Positions 16,203 through 25,036 of a stretch of 64,000 nucleotides of DNA are shown here, piece after piece. The DNA comes from Candidatus Thalassospirochaeta sargassi (GTDB lineage: Bacteria > Spirochaetota > Spirochaetia > UBA9216). Under the pieces are notes generated by a model that was given only the letters and a program-made list of their open reading frames with translations, was not told where the DNA came from and did no database searches. Position 1 is the first letter of the stretch, and every line of letters begins with the position of its first letter. The translations under genes were made by a program, and so were the position numbers. The stretch spans positions 186,001 through 250,000 of the forward strand of contig JAQQAL010000011.1 in assembly GCA_028532855.1 (NCBI GenBank), read 5' to 3'.

Positions 16203-17007
16203 TTATTCTATTTTAATGAGCGTTTATAATAAAGAAAACTGTGAGTACTTTCGAGACTCACTCAATAGTCTTTTTAACCAGACCCTCCTGCCGTCAGAAA
16301 TTGTATTGGTACATGATGGACCGCTGACTGAAAAATTATATGAAGTAATAGAATCTTTTAAAAATAAAAAAATACCAATTGTTGAGTTAAAATTCAAAGA
16401 GAATAAGGGATTAGGAAAGGCTTTATCCGAAGGTTTGAAGAAGTGTAGTTTTGATCTTGTGGGAAGAATGGATACCGATGATATAGCGAAATATAACCGG
16501 TTTGAAAAACAAGTCAACTTTTTAAATAATAATATTAATATTGATCTGGTCAGTTCCTGGGTTGGGGAATTCAGAAATAGTATTGAGGATGTTATTTCTA
16601 TACGTAAAGTGCCTGAGACTATGACTGATATTATAAATTTTGTAAAAATTCGAAGTCCGGTTAACCATCCGGCAGTTATGTTTAAAAAAACCAGTGTGCT
16701 TAAAGCCGGCAACTATCAGGATTTCTCTTTCAACGAAGATTATTATCTCTGGATGAGAATGCTTGCCGGTGGTGCGCAGTTTTATAACATTCAGGAAAAT
16801 CTGTTATATTTTCGAATTTCTGAAGATGTTTATAAAAGACGCGGTGGATTACAGTACTGTAAAAAAGATATTGCCTTGCAGAAAGAGATGCTTAAACTTG
16901 GATTAGTTAACACGTTTGAGATGTATAAGAATATATTATTAAGAGTGCCGGTGCGGCTTATTCCAAATAGAATGAGAAAATTTATTTATAATAAATTTTT
17001 ACGATAA
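16192..17007 (+). CDS. Glycosyltransferase family 2 (AmsE-like)
   Basis: 271 residues beginning at ATG 16192, inside the end of the previous gene. The GT-A landmarks are YSILMSVYNKE, LVHDGPLTE, LGKALSEGLKKC and GRMDTDD, with a following PVNHPAVMFKK that is typical of the AmsE branch of amylovoran-type enzymes. It is soluble or loosely membrane bound. The donor and linkage are unknown. It belongs to the single + strand run of glycan genes. Confidence 0.87.
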   Translation: MQNNYSILMSVYNKENCEYFRDSLNSLFNQTLLPSEIVLVHDGPLTEKLYEVIESFKNKKIPIVELKFKENKGLGKALSEGLKKCSFDLVGRMDTDDIAKYNRFEKQVNFLNNNINIDLVSSWVGEFRNSIEDVISIRKVPETMTDIINFVKIRSPVNHPAVMFKKTSVLKAGNYQDFSFNEDYYLWMRMLAGGAQFYNIQENLLYFRISEDVYKRRGGLQYCKKDIALQKEMLKLGLVNTFEMYKNILLRVPVRLIPNRMRKFIYNKFLR

Positions 17008-17018
17008 GGATAGTTATT

Positions 17019-18011
17019 ATGGTAACAGTCATTGGCGGATCAGGTTTTATAGGATCCAGATTGACAAATAGGTTGAATGATAATGGTGACAGCTTTAGAA
17101 TAGTGGATAAAGTTCAATCACCGTTTTTTATTAAGGAATGTTTAACTGCCGATGTTCGAGATATTGAAGAACTAAGAAGAAAATTAGAAAATTCAGATGT
17201 TGTAATTAATCTTGCTGCAGAGCATCGAGATGATGTAAGCCCAAAAAGTTTATACGATGAAGTTAATATTGATGGTGCCAGAAACGTCTGCAAGGCTTGT
17301 GAAGATTTAAATATAAATAAAATCATATTTACAAGTTCGGTTGCAGTTTATGGTTTTGCACCAATCTGTACTGATGAGACAGGCAAAATTAATTACTTTA
17401 ATGATTACGGACGCACTAAGTGGGAAGCCGAAGAAGTATATCGAGAATGGTATAACAAAGATCCAAAGAACAGATCGCTTATCATTATCAGACCTACTGT
17501 TGTTTTTGGTGAAAGAAATCGTGGAAATGTTTATAATCTGTTGAAACAAATTTCATCCGGGTTGTTCCCAATGATAGGAAACGGTAAAAACTATAAATCG
17601 ATGGCCTACGTTGAAAACGTTGCTGCATTCATTCAATTCTGCGTTGAATCACAGAGCGGTTATAAAGTTTTTAACTACATTGATAAACCTGATTTTGATA
17701 TGAATAGGCTTGTTGCACATGTGAAAAAGTCCCTTGGAAAAAATCCAAATACAGGATTTCATTGGCCATATTTTCTTGGTCTTTTCGGCGGGTACTGCTT
17801 TGATTTACTTGCAAAAATCAGTGGAAAAAAATTACCTATTAGCAGTATTCGGATAAAGAAATTCTGTGCTAATACAATGTTTGAACCAAACAATATTAAA
17901 AGTACTGAATTTCAGCCTCCGGTTTCTATTGAAGAAGGTATTGCAAGAACTGTAAAATTTGAATTTTTAGAAGATCGAGATCCTGATGAAGTTCTATTTT
18001 ACTCTGAATAA
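17019..18011 (+). CDS. NAD-dependent epimerase/dehydratase (extended SDR)
   Basis: 330 residues. The N-terminal GGSGFIGSRL (residues 6-15) binds NAD(P); LAAEHRDDV, FTSSVAVYG and the active-site YGRTK (Tyr-x3-Lys) complete the extended short-chain dehydrogenase pattern. The family contains UDP-glucose 4-epimerase-like and sugar dehydratase enzymes acting on nucleotide sugars. The exact sugar is unclear. It follows a glycosyltransferase by 11 bases and precedes rfbA. Confidence 0.85.
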   Translation: MVTVIGGSGFIGSRLTNRLNDNGDSFRIVDKVQSPFFIKECLTADVRDIEELRRKLENSDVVINLAAEHRDDVSPKSLYDEVNIDGARNVCKACEDLNINKIIFTSSVAVYGFAPICTDETGKINYFNDYGRTKWEAEEVYREWYNKDPKNRSLIIIRPTVVFGERNRGNVYNLLKQISSGLFPMIGNGKNYKSMAYVENVAAFIQFCVESQSGYKVFNYIDKPDFDMNRLVAHVKKSLGKNPNTGFHWPYFLGLFGGYCFDLLAKISGKKLPISSIRIKKFCANTMFEPNNIKSTEFQPPVSIEEGIARTVKFEFLEDRDPDEVLFYSE

Positions 18012-18034
18012 ATAAGTATTTTTAGGAGTTTTCT

Positions 18035-18901
18035 ATGAAAGGAATAATTTTAGCCGGTGGTGCCGGAACAAGACTTTACCCGGCAACTGCCGTTGTTTGT
18101 AAACAGCTTCTACCTGTCTATGATAAGCCGATGATTTATTATCCGCTTTCGACCCTGATGCTTGCAGGTATTAAAGATATCCTTATTATATCTACTCCGC
18201 AGGATACTCCGAGGTTTGACGATTTGTTGGGAACCGGACAGGATCTAGGTATAAATATCAACTATAAAGTTCAGGAGGCTCCAAACGGCCTTGCTGAAGC
18301 CTTTATTATAGGTGAAGAGTTTATTGGAGATGATTCAGTTTGCCTTATACTTGGAGATAATATCTTCTATGGCGAACACCTGTCAAAACTCTTATGGAAA
18401 GCAATGGCCCAGGAGAGTGGTGCAACAATATTCGGATATTTAGTGAATGATCCGGAAAGATACGGTATTGTTAAATTTGATGAAAATGGAAAGGCAATCT
18501 CAATAGAAGAAAAACCTGAAAATCCAAAATCTAATTATGCCATTGTTGGGCTCTATTTCTATGACAACAGAGTTGTTGATATTGCGAAGAAGATTGAGCC
18601 TTCTGCGCGCGGAGAACTTGAGATTACGACAGTGAATAATGAGTATCTAAAATTAGATGATATAAAAGTCCAGTTGATGGGTCGCGGTTATGCCTGGTTG
18701 GATACAGGAACACATGATTCTCTTGTAGATGCCGCAAACTACGTTCGAACTATAGAAGAGCGACAAGGGTTAAAAATTGCCTGTATTGAAGAAATTGCGT
18801 ATCGACGAGGGTTCATTCCAAGAGAGCAATTGATTTCTCTTGCTGAGAGAATGAAAAACCCTAGCTATAAAGAATATTTATTAAGTGTTGGAGAAGAGTA
18901 A
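18035..18901 (+). CDS. rfbA: Glucose-1-phosphate thymidylyltransferase
   Basis: 288 residues, exactly the RfbA length. It opens with [16 protein letters not shown], the nucleotide-binding loop, followed by [28 protein letters not shown] and [10 protein letters not shown]. It makes dTDP-glucose from glucose-1-phosphate and dTTP, the entry to dTDP-deoxysugars. GGAG precedes the ATG. The rhamnose genes rfbC and rfbD are absent from the window, so the product pathway is probably directed to another deoxysugar. Confidence 0.97.
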   Translation: MKGIILAGGAGTRLYPATAVVCKQLLPVYDKPMIYYPLSTLMLAGIKDILIISTPQDTPRFDDLLGTGQDLGININYKVQEAPNGLAEAFIIGEEFIGDDSVCLILGDNIFYGEHLSKLLWKAMAQESGATIFGYLVNDPERYGIVKFDENGKAISIEEKPENPKSNYAIVGLYFYDNRVVDIAKKIEPSARGELEITTVNNEYLKLDDIKVQLMGRGYAWLDTGTHDSLVDAANYVRTIEERQGLKIACIEEIAYRRGFIPREQLISLAERMKNPSYKEYLLSVGEE

Positions 18902-18903
18902 GA

Positions 18904-19974
18904 ATGAGAAACCTCACAAACATACTAATCACCGGTGGAGCCGGATTCATCGGTTCAAACCTTGTACGTTACATCTTTGAAAAGACTGATTTCAGCGGTA
19001 AAATCGTAAATCTTGATGTGCTTACCTATGCCGGCAACCCTTATAGTCTTGATGATATAGATAAAGAGTTTGGAGAAAGCAGGTATTTTTTTGAAAAAGC
19101 AGATATTCGCGACAGGGTAGCTGTCGACGGGTTTCTGACTAAATATAATATCGATACAGTAATCCATCTTGCTGCTGAAAGCCATGTTGATCGTTCTATT
19201 ACTGGTCCTGAAGAGTTTATTACGACTAATATAAATGGTACTTTTACTCTTCTTGAAGCTGTACGTGCATTCTGGACAGATTTTGAGGGAAAGCTATTTC
19301 ATCATGTTTCTACTGATGAGGTTTACGGTAGCCTTGGAGATGAGGGCTTCTTCACCGAAGAGACCCCTTATGATCCTCGAAGTCCATATTCAGCAGCCAA
19401 GTCAGCGTCTGATCACCTTGTTCGTGCATATTTTCATACTTATGGAATGCCGATCACCCTTTCAAACTGTTCAAATAACTACGGCCCCTATCAGTTTCCT
19501 GAAAAGCTTATTCCTGTCATGATTGAGAACATGCTTGAGGAAAAACCGCTTCCGATCTACGGCGACGGTAAAAACATCCGCGACTGGCTCTATGTCGAAG
19601 ATCATAATTCAGCAGTATGGACTATCGTTAACGATGGGGAAACCGGCCGTTCATACAACATCGGTGGTGAAAATGAATGGGAAAATATTAAACTTGTTCA
19701 TAACCTTTGTGAAATAGTTGCTGACGAAACAGGTAAAGAAAAAAACTATTATAAAAAGCTAATAACCTATGTAAAAGATAGACCGGGCCATGATAGGCGT
19801 TATGCAATTGATTGTGACAGGTTGAAAAGAGAACTTGGTTGGAAGCAGTCGGTCACTTTTAATGAGGGTTTAAGGCAAACGGTCAAATGGTATCTTACAA
19901 ATCGAACATGGATAGAACAAGTAAAATCCGGTGAATATCTAAAGTGGATAGAAAAGAATTATAATGATAGATGA
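18904..19974 (+). CDS. rfbB: dTDP-glucose 4,6-dehydratase
   Basis: 356 residues, normal length. NAD-binding GGAGFIGSN (residues 10-18), HLAAESHVDRSI, HVSTDEVYG and the catalytic YSAAK (Tyr-x3-Lys), with NNYGPYQFPEKLIP and DWLYVEDH, are all characteristic of RfbB. It converts dTDP-glucose to dTDP-4-keto-6-deoxyglucose. It starts two bases after rfbA. The keto sugar is the expected substrate of the aminotransferase at 2590 (inference). It is the last gene of the tight + strand glycan run. Confidence 0.97.
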   Translation: MRNLTNILITGGAGFIGSNLVRYIFEKTDFSGKIVNLDVLTYAGNPYSLDDIDKEFGESRYFFEKADIRDRVAVDGFLTKYNIDTVIHLAAESHVDRSITGPEEFITTNINGTFTLLEAVRAFWTDFEGKLFHHVSTDEVYGSLGDEGFFTEETPYDPRSPYSAAKSASDHLVRAYFHTYGMPITLSNCSNNYGPYQFPEKLIPVMIENMLEEKPLPIYGDGKNIRDWLYVEDHNSAVWTIVNDGETGRSYNIGGENEWENIKLVHNLCEIVADETGKEKNYYKKLITYVKDRPGHDRRYAIDCDRLKRELGWKQSVTFNEGLRQTVKWYLTNRTWIEQVKSGEYLKWIEKNYNDR

Positions 19975-20100
19975 ATTGTTTCATTTATAAAAAGGGACAT
20001 ATAAAGGGGTTATGAAGTAGAAATCAGATAATATGCTACTTGACGTTTCAGTGACCATCTATTTTCATTCGCGTAAATCTCTTTTATTCGATCTAATCAA

Positions 20101-21243
20101 ATGCTAATATTCATATCACTAGTCTCTATATTTTTAATTGTACTCACTCTTGCCGTGTCTATCGGGCTTTGTATAGAGCGAAGGCGGGCATCCCGTCCTG
20201 CCTTTGCAAATATAGACTACAGCCCGCTTGTGTCAGTTGTTATACCCGGACGCAATGAGGCCTCCAACCTTACCGCCCTTCTTGAATCCTTTGAAAAACA
20301 GAGTTACCGAAACTTCGAGCTTATTCTCATAGACGACAGATCAGAAGACGAAAGTCTTTCTATAATGAAAGCCTTTGCGGAGAAAAGTACGCTTAAGGTC
20401 AAAGTCCTTTCCAATACCGAGGCCCCCGGAGAGAATAACCCGAAGGTAAATGTACTGCTTAAAGGTCTTGCACAGGCTGAGGGTGAACTTTACTTTTTTA
20501 CCGATGCTGACTGTGTTGCGGGTCCTCAGTGGGTTCAGCTTGTTGTTAACGCCTTTGCTGATGCCAATACAGGTATTGTCTGCGGACTTCTTACTCTTAC
20601 AGGAAATGATAACCTCGTATGCGGGTTTCAGAACTTTGATCATTTCTATCGTATGCTGTACGCATTCGGAGCCATCGGTCTTAACATGCCCATTGGCTGC
20701 TTCGGCAACAACCTGGCAATAAGGCGCGCCGCCTATGATGAGACCGGCGGTTATGAATCTTTAAAACATTCGGCTACCGAAGACGCCGAGCTTATCTCCA
20801 TGGTTAAAGACGGCGGAAAATACAGTATAAGAGCTCTTTTTAATGAAGAGACCTTCATTGAAACAGTGCATAAACCCACATGGCCGGAGCATGCTAACCA
20901 GGCTGCACGCTGGGCAGCCGGCGCTGTCTTTTCTACAAACCGCTTTGCCCAGCTTGGCTTTATAGCCCTGATGCTTGTAGCAGCATTCTGCCTTATAAGC
21001 ATAATACCTGCAATCTTTATCAGCTCGATGTTCTGGGTGTTTCCGCTTGTAATGTATGCATACCTCTTTATATCAGCAGTTGTTCTTGGGCTTACAGGCG
21101 CTGTAAACCAGGCATACTGGCGTTACCTTGTCCCGTCGGTTCTACTATATCCCATAGTCTATGTGCAGAGCTTTTTTAGAACAGTAATTACCAGAACCAT
21201 TAACTGGAAGGGTACTATAATCACCTGGAAAAAGAGAAAATAA
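20101..21243 (+). CDS. Membrane-anchored family 2 glycosyltransferase (cellulose synthase-like)
   Basis: 380 residues: one N-terminal membrane segment (residues 2-25), a GT-A core with VVIPGRNEASNL, LIDDRSED and FFTDADCV, the QxxRW-type motif QAARW, and about four C-terminal membrane segments. This is the layout of processive or lipid-acceptor GT2 enzymes. No ribosome binding site is evident at ATG 20101, which lies 126 bases after rfbB. Base composition is less AT-rich than the glycan run. The last codons and stop are repeated at 21888-21921, and the stop abuts an ATG, which was the ancestral junction with the gene now at 21915. Confidence 0.87.
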   Translation: MLIFISLVSIFLIVLTLAVSIGLCIERRRASRPAFANIDYSPLVSVVIPGRNEASNLTALLESFEKQSYRNFELILIDDRSEDESLSIMKAFAEKSTLKVKVLSNTEAPGENNPKVNVLLKGLAQAEGELYFFTDADCVAGPQWVQLVVNAFADANTGIVCGLLTLTGNDNLVCGFQNFDHFYRMLYAFGAIGLNMPIGCFGNNLAIRRAAYDETGGYESLKHSATEDAELISMVKDGGKYSIRALFNEETFIETVHKPTWPEHANQAARWAAGAVFSTNRFAQLGFIALMLVAAFCLISIIPAIFISSMFWVFPLVMYAYLFISAVVLGLTGAVNQAYWRYLVPSVLLYPIVYVQSFFRTVITRTINWKGTIITWKKRK

Positions 21244-21250
21244 ATGAAAA
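21217..21250. repeat. 34-bp direct repeat, copy 1
   Basis: Perfect copy of 21888-21921. It covers the last codons and stop of the membrane glycosyltransferase and the start codon context ATGAAAA. The two copies flank the ParE-type toxin-antitoxin pair. Confidence 0.95.
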
Positions 21251-21342
21251 GGACTTATATTCACAACTGAAAGTTGTTAGGTGGATGTCTGAGTCAAAAT
21301 AATAGATTTTAAACTAATTTCATTGTATATTATTTATACGAG

Positions 21343-21570
21343 GTGTTTATGGTAATTTCTAAAGATGATATTTTTAAGGAAGCTGTTAACTTATCTCCTA
21401 TGGATAAAGCGCAGTTAGTAGAAACAATTCTTTCCAGTTTTAATTTTCAGGACCGTTTAGAAATAGATCTCGCTTGGGCTAAGGAAGCAGAAAATCGATT
21501 GAAAGCTATAGAAAATGGTGAGATGGAAACTGTTTCTATGGAAGAAGTTTTTTCATCAATAAACAACTAA
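21343..21570 (+). CDS. Addiction-module antitoxin (unstable antitoxin family)
   Basis: 75 residues. The pattern ALSLSPEERAELVE-like 'LSPMDKAQLVETILSSF', then WAKEAENRLKAIENGEMETVSMEEVFSSI, is the hallmark of the short antitoxins paired with ParE/RelE toxins (the 'addiction module component' family). It would bind and neutralise the toxin encoded one base later and probably represses the pair. A clear GAGGTG ribosome binding site lies before the ATG. The pair sits within a 34-bp repeat-bounded insertion. Confidence 0.87.
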   Translation: MFMVISKDDIFKEAVNLSPMDKAQLVETILSSFNFQDRLEIDLAWAKEAENRLKAIENGEMETVSMEEVFSSINN

Positions 21571-21571
21571 G

Positions 21572-21865
21572 ATGAACGTCGAATTTTCGAAAGCAGCAGA
21601 ATTAGAATTTAAAGAAGTCATTGATTACTATAATAATCAAAGCGAAGGGCTTGGATTTGAATTTGCTAACGAAGTTAGAAAAACAATAGAGAGAATTACC
21701 GGTTATGTGAATTCCTGGCCCAAAATATCCGATAACACCAGAAGGGCTCGAACCAACAGGTTCCCATACGGCATTATTTATTCAAATAATGAAGAGAAAA
21801 TCACAATAATAGCTGTTATGCATTTACATCGAAAACCAGATTACTGGAAATCACACTTGAATTAA
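21572..21865 (+). CDS. RelE/ParE-family toxin
   Basis: 97 residues with the RelE/ParE fold pattern: FSKAAELEFKEVIDYYNNQS, GLGFEFANEVRKTIERI, RRARTNRFPYGIIYS and the closing HLHRKPDYWK. This C-terminal wording is typical of ParE-like plasmid stabilisation toxins. Toxins of this group poison gyrase or cleave ribosome-bound mRNA, and the target cannot be told here. It starts one base after the antitoxin. The second repeat copy begins 22 bases after its stop. Confidence 0.9.
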   Translation: MNVEFSKAAELEFKEVIDYYNNQSEGLGFEFANEVRKTIERITGYVNSWPKISDNTRRARTNRFPYGIIYSNNEEKITIIAVMHLHRKPDYWKSHLN

Positions 21866-21887
21866 TATACAAAGCTCCTTAAGAAAA

Positions 21888-21921
21888 ATAATCACCTGGA
21901 AAAAGAGAAAATAAATGAAAA
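21888..21921. repeat. 34-bp direct repeat, copy 2
   Basis: Perfect copy of 21217-21250. It ends seven bases into the outer-membrane protein gene at 21915 and supplies that gene's start codon, so both host genes remain whole after the insertion. Confidence 0.95.
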
Positions 21922-23384
21922 AACTATATCTTCTAACCCTGCTCATCCTGCTGTCGGTAAACGTCTATGCCTTTGATGCCTCGGCCGAGGTTGAGCTAAG
22001 CTACGACATTGATGCGCAGAATCCGTTTTATCAGACCGGAATAATAGATGTAGGTCATACAACCGATTACATTGATTTCTTCTGGAGCTTTTCTGTCTGC
22101 AACGACGACAAGTACGCACCATCACACAGCGATGATCTGTTCTTCGGATACTATTTTTTTCTTGAAGAGGGCGGTTTTACAGTAGATTATGAAGATCTTT
22201 CATTAACACTGGGGCGTACAACCTCCTCAGACGATGTTGACTCGCCCTACAGCCTATTTGTTTCCTCGAAGATTATCCCGGCCCTGCAGGCTGATTTTAA
22301 CTACGACGACGGCAGGTTCTTCTTTACATCACGCTGGACCGAGCTTAACCGCGATTCGAGTTTATATACTGTTGATAGTACGTTAAGTGTTGTAATCGAA
22401 GATGAAGATGAAGATGAAGATGAAGAATCTGTTTCAGTTACCGTTAAAGATGCAGATTCACTTGACCGCGGTTGGCAGTACAACAGCTACGGCGTCTACA
22501 TCGGCGACTGGAGGCTTGGTTTTCAGGACTCAATGGTTTATACAGATTCAAGCTTTGATCCGGAATACTTCTTCAACCCGCTGCCGGGCTTCTTCAAACA
22601 GTATGTGCGTATATCATCGGGAAAGCCGTGGACTTCCAGCAGTAATGCAAACTCTATTATGGGCTTCTTTGTAGAGTGGACCCCTGAGGACGTATACTCC
22701 TACGGACAGCTCTTGATTGACGACTTCAACGCAAACGCAATCTTCAATCCGGACAGTTACCAAAACCCCAATAAAATAGCCTGGTCCCTGGGCGGTCGTT
22801 ATGATTTTGACTGGGGAACCCTGGGCTTCTACCACGCCGGGGCTACAAAATATACCTTTCAATCATATGGCTCAAGCAGTAATGATGAACAGTACGGATA
22901 CAGCTTCTACCCTGCTGTTACCTATACAGCCAACGGGGTGCTTATGCCCATTGAGCTTGAAGACAACTACATTGGCTACTACAACGGCGAAAACAACATC
23001 TCGCTGCTTGCCGACTATGAGGCAACCTGGTTTGATATAGCAGTTTATTCTTCATTAGAGTTCTCAATATCCGGTGATAAATCGCCTGCAAACCCGTGGG
23101 GAGAATACAACTGGTATACCGATGAAGGTACCCTGCTGCTTGATTCTGATCCTTTAGAAAAGAAACTTGTGCTCACAGCCGGTGCCGGCAGAACAATGGA
23201 TGAGCTTGGTCTTCCCAGTCTGATGCTTTCGCTTGCGCTAGAGGTAGGTTACATCTGGAATGTACTAGAGCTTGTAGATACATCGGTAACCGATTACACC
23301 AAAATACAATACTGGTCGCCCTCGGATGAAAACGCGGCTGTATTTTCTGTCACCCTTGGCGGCAAATACAGCATACATTATTAG
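21915..23384 (+). CDS. Secreted, probable outer-membrane beta-barrel protein
   Basis: 489 residues with a signal peptide (residues 1-19, ending VYA). The rest alternates polar and aromatic residues with many Tyr, Trp, Phe and Gly and ends in KYSIHY, as expected for an outer-membrane barrel. I do not recognise a family. Residues about 162-171 are an acidic run (EDEDEDEDEE) encoded by four GATGAA units. It starts inside the second 34-bp repeat. The next gene follows 11 bases later and is of similar type. Confidence 0.7.
   Translation: MKKLYLLTLLILLSVNVYAFDASAEVELSYDIDAQNPFYQTGIIDVGHTTDYIDFFWSFSVCNDDKYAPSHSDDLFFGYYFFLEEGGFTVDYEDLSLTLGRTTSSDDVDSPYSLFVSSKIIPALQADFNYDDGRFFFTSRWTELNRDSSLYTVDSTLSVVIEDEDEDEDEESVSVTVKDADSLDRGWQYNSYGVYIGDWRLGFQDSMVYTDSSFDPEYFFNPLPGFFKQYVRISSGKPWTSSSNANSIMGFFVEWTPEDVYSYGQLLIDDFNANAIFNPDSYQNPNKIAWSLGGRYDFDWGTLGFYHAGATKYTFQSYGSSSNDEQYGYSFYPAVTYTANGVLMPIELEDNYIGYYNGENNISLLADYEATWFDIAVYSSLEFSISGDKSPANPWGEYNWYTDEGTLLLDSDPLEKKLVLTAGAGRTMDELGLPSLMLSLALEVGYIWNVLELVDTSVTDYTKIQYWSPSDENAAVFSVTLGGKYSIHY
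22398..22427. repeat. In-frame GATGAA microsatellite
   Basis: Four tandem GATGAA units flanked by GAA inside the outer-membrane protein gene, encoding alternating Asp and Glu. Gain or loss of a unit keeps the frame and changes the length of an acidic loop only. Confidence 0.9.
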
Positions 23385-23395
23385 AGAGTTTTGAT

Positions 23396-25030
23396 ATGAA
23401 AAGAACATTGGTTTTTCTGATTATCCTTCTTATTCCTTTATCGCTGCATGCCAATGAGCAGCGGATAATCCCTATCGACTCAGAAGTCTATGATCTGCTT
23501 GAATTGCTGTCTGCTGAAGCGGGTTATGCCATGCTTTCAGATGTTATGCCTTATTCAGAGGCACAGGTTTTCGGCATTCTTGATCAGCTTGATAAATCTA
23601 AGCTTTCTGAGGCCGGTAATAATGCAATAGACAGGATATATGAGCTTACTGAAATTACACCTGTATACAGTGAGGATAATTTTGCTGCCGATATATCGGT
23701 AACAGCCGCCCTGGAGGGCTATCTGCACAGCTCTGATGATGAATCACAGTGGCAGTACGGATATGAAGAGCGACAGCCGTTTTTCACCCTGAGTGTAGAA
23801 ACCTGGTTTAACGAGGGGTTTTATGCCGTAATGGAGCCGGATTTAGGTGAAAGCCGCTTTGTTCTAACCAATACTGACAGTGATGGAAATTACATCGGCA
23901 ACTACACCAACATTCCCTCCGAGTTCGGCGAGCTTAATTATCATTTTCCCTCCAGGGGGTTCTTTTCCTTCGGCGGGGATAACTGGAACCTGCAGATAGG
24001 CCGTGACCAGCTTGAATACGGAAACGGAGAAACAGGCAATCTCATAATCTCGTCCTATCCGGATTTTTATGATTTTGCAAAGATTAAGGGTTTTGCAGAT
24101 AACTTTGCATATACCTGGACATATATTAACTTCGAAAGCTGGGATGATGAAGATCCAGCACAGCGCTTCATGGTCGATCATGCCCTTGAAGCACGCCTGT
24201 TTGATATTCTGACCCTGGGGGTTAATGAATCAGCCCTGTTTTATGGTGAAGATACTGAGCTTCAGTTTATCAGTCCGCTGATTGTCTACCACAATCTGTT
24301 CAGGAATCATTCGCTTTATGAAATTATTTATGATACGGATGGCACTGAAAACGATATAACCCAACCGACTATAGCCAACATCTGTATGACTGTCGGGTTT
24401 GAACTTGCGCCCCTGCCCGGGTTTTCGCTTTACGGCGAGTACCTGCTGGATGAAATACAGACTGGCGTTGAGGCATCGGAATATGGCGAGGGGGTTATGT
24501 CAACACCTGATTCAAACGCTCATATGCTGGGTATAAAGGGCTCATATCCTCTGGGCCCTGGATATTTTTCAGGTTTCTTTGAATATATCTATACAAGCCC
24601 CTGGTGTTACCTTGTTGGAATTGAAGAGGCCGATATGGCCTGGACCCATCGCGAACTCTCAGATGTTACCAATTCGCGTGAAAATGTGATAAAAGCTATC
24701 GGGCTCGAATACGGACCCGACACAATAGTGTTTGCGGCCGAAGCCGGCTATATAATGCCCTCAGTGTTTGAAGCAGCCCTTACTGCCGATTATGTATTAA
24801 AGGGTGAAAACTATATCACCACAGAATATGACGATGATAACACAGTCACCACACCGACCGGTACGCCGGAGCATATCCTTGTTATCGGACTCTCTGGCAG
24901 TTATGAGATCTTCTCATTTCTAAGCGCCGCACTTGATCTTGCCTGGGTTCGCATAGGAAATTATGAGCATGTTCAGGATGATGTCTTCATGGACTTTCAG
25001 GCTGCCGCATCAATAGTCTTTAATATATAG
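23396..25030 (+). CDS. Secreted outer-membrane protein, possibly Wzi-like
   Basis: 544 residues with a signal peptide (1-19, ending LHA). The mature part begins with IPIDSEVYDLLELLSAEAG, a helical start that resembles capsule-assembly Wzi-type porins (VPxDxxVYDxLExL), and continues with many short beta segments rich in Tyr, Phe and Gly (for example FSFGGDNWNLQIGRDQLEYGNG). It ends in VFNI, a barrel-type terminus. Location beside glycan genes supports a surface role. The Wzi assignment is tentative. Confidence 0.6.
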   Translation: MKRTLVFLIILLIPLSLHANEQRIIPIDSEVYDLLELLSAEAGYAMLSDVMPYSEAQVFGILDQLDKSKLSEAGNNAIDRIYELTEITPVYSEDNFAADISVTAALEGYLHSSDDESQWQYGYEERQPFFTLSVETWFNEGFYAVMEPDLGESRFVLTNTDSDGNYIGNYTNIPSEFGELNYHFPSRGFFSFGGDNWNLQIGRDQLEYGNGETGNLIISSYPDFYDFAKIKGFADNFAYTWTYINFESWDDEDPAQRFMVDHALEARLFDILTLGVNESALFYGEDTELQFISPLIVYHNLFRNHSLYEIIYDTDGTENDITQPTIANICMTVGFELAPLPGFSLYGEYLLDEIQTGVEASEYGEGVMSTPDSNAHMLGIKGSYPLGPGYFSGFFEYIYTSPWCYLVGIEEADMAWTHRELSDVTNSRENVIKAIGLEYGPDTIVFAAEAGYIMPSVFEAALTADYVLKGENYITTEYDDDNTVTTPTGTPEHILVIGLSGSYEIFSFLSAALDLAWVRIGNYEHVQDDVFMDFQAAASIVFNI

Positions 25031-25036
25031 AAAATT

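Noticed and set aside
22402-22674. Open frame in another register of the outer-membrane protein gene
   Set aside because: It arises from the GATGAA repeat and has no ribosome binding site or protein-like composition.
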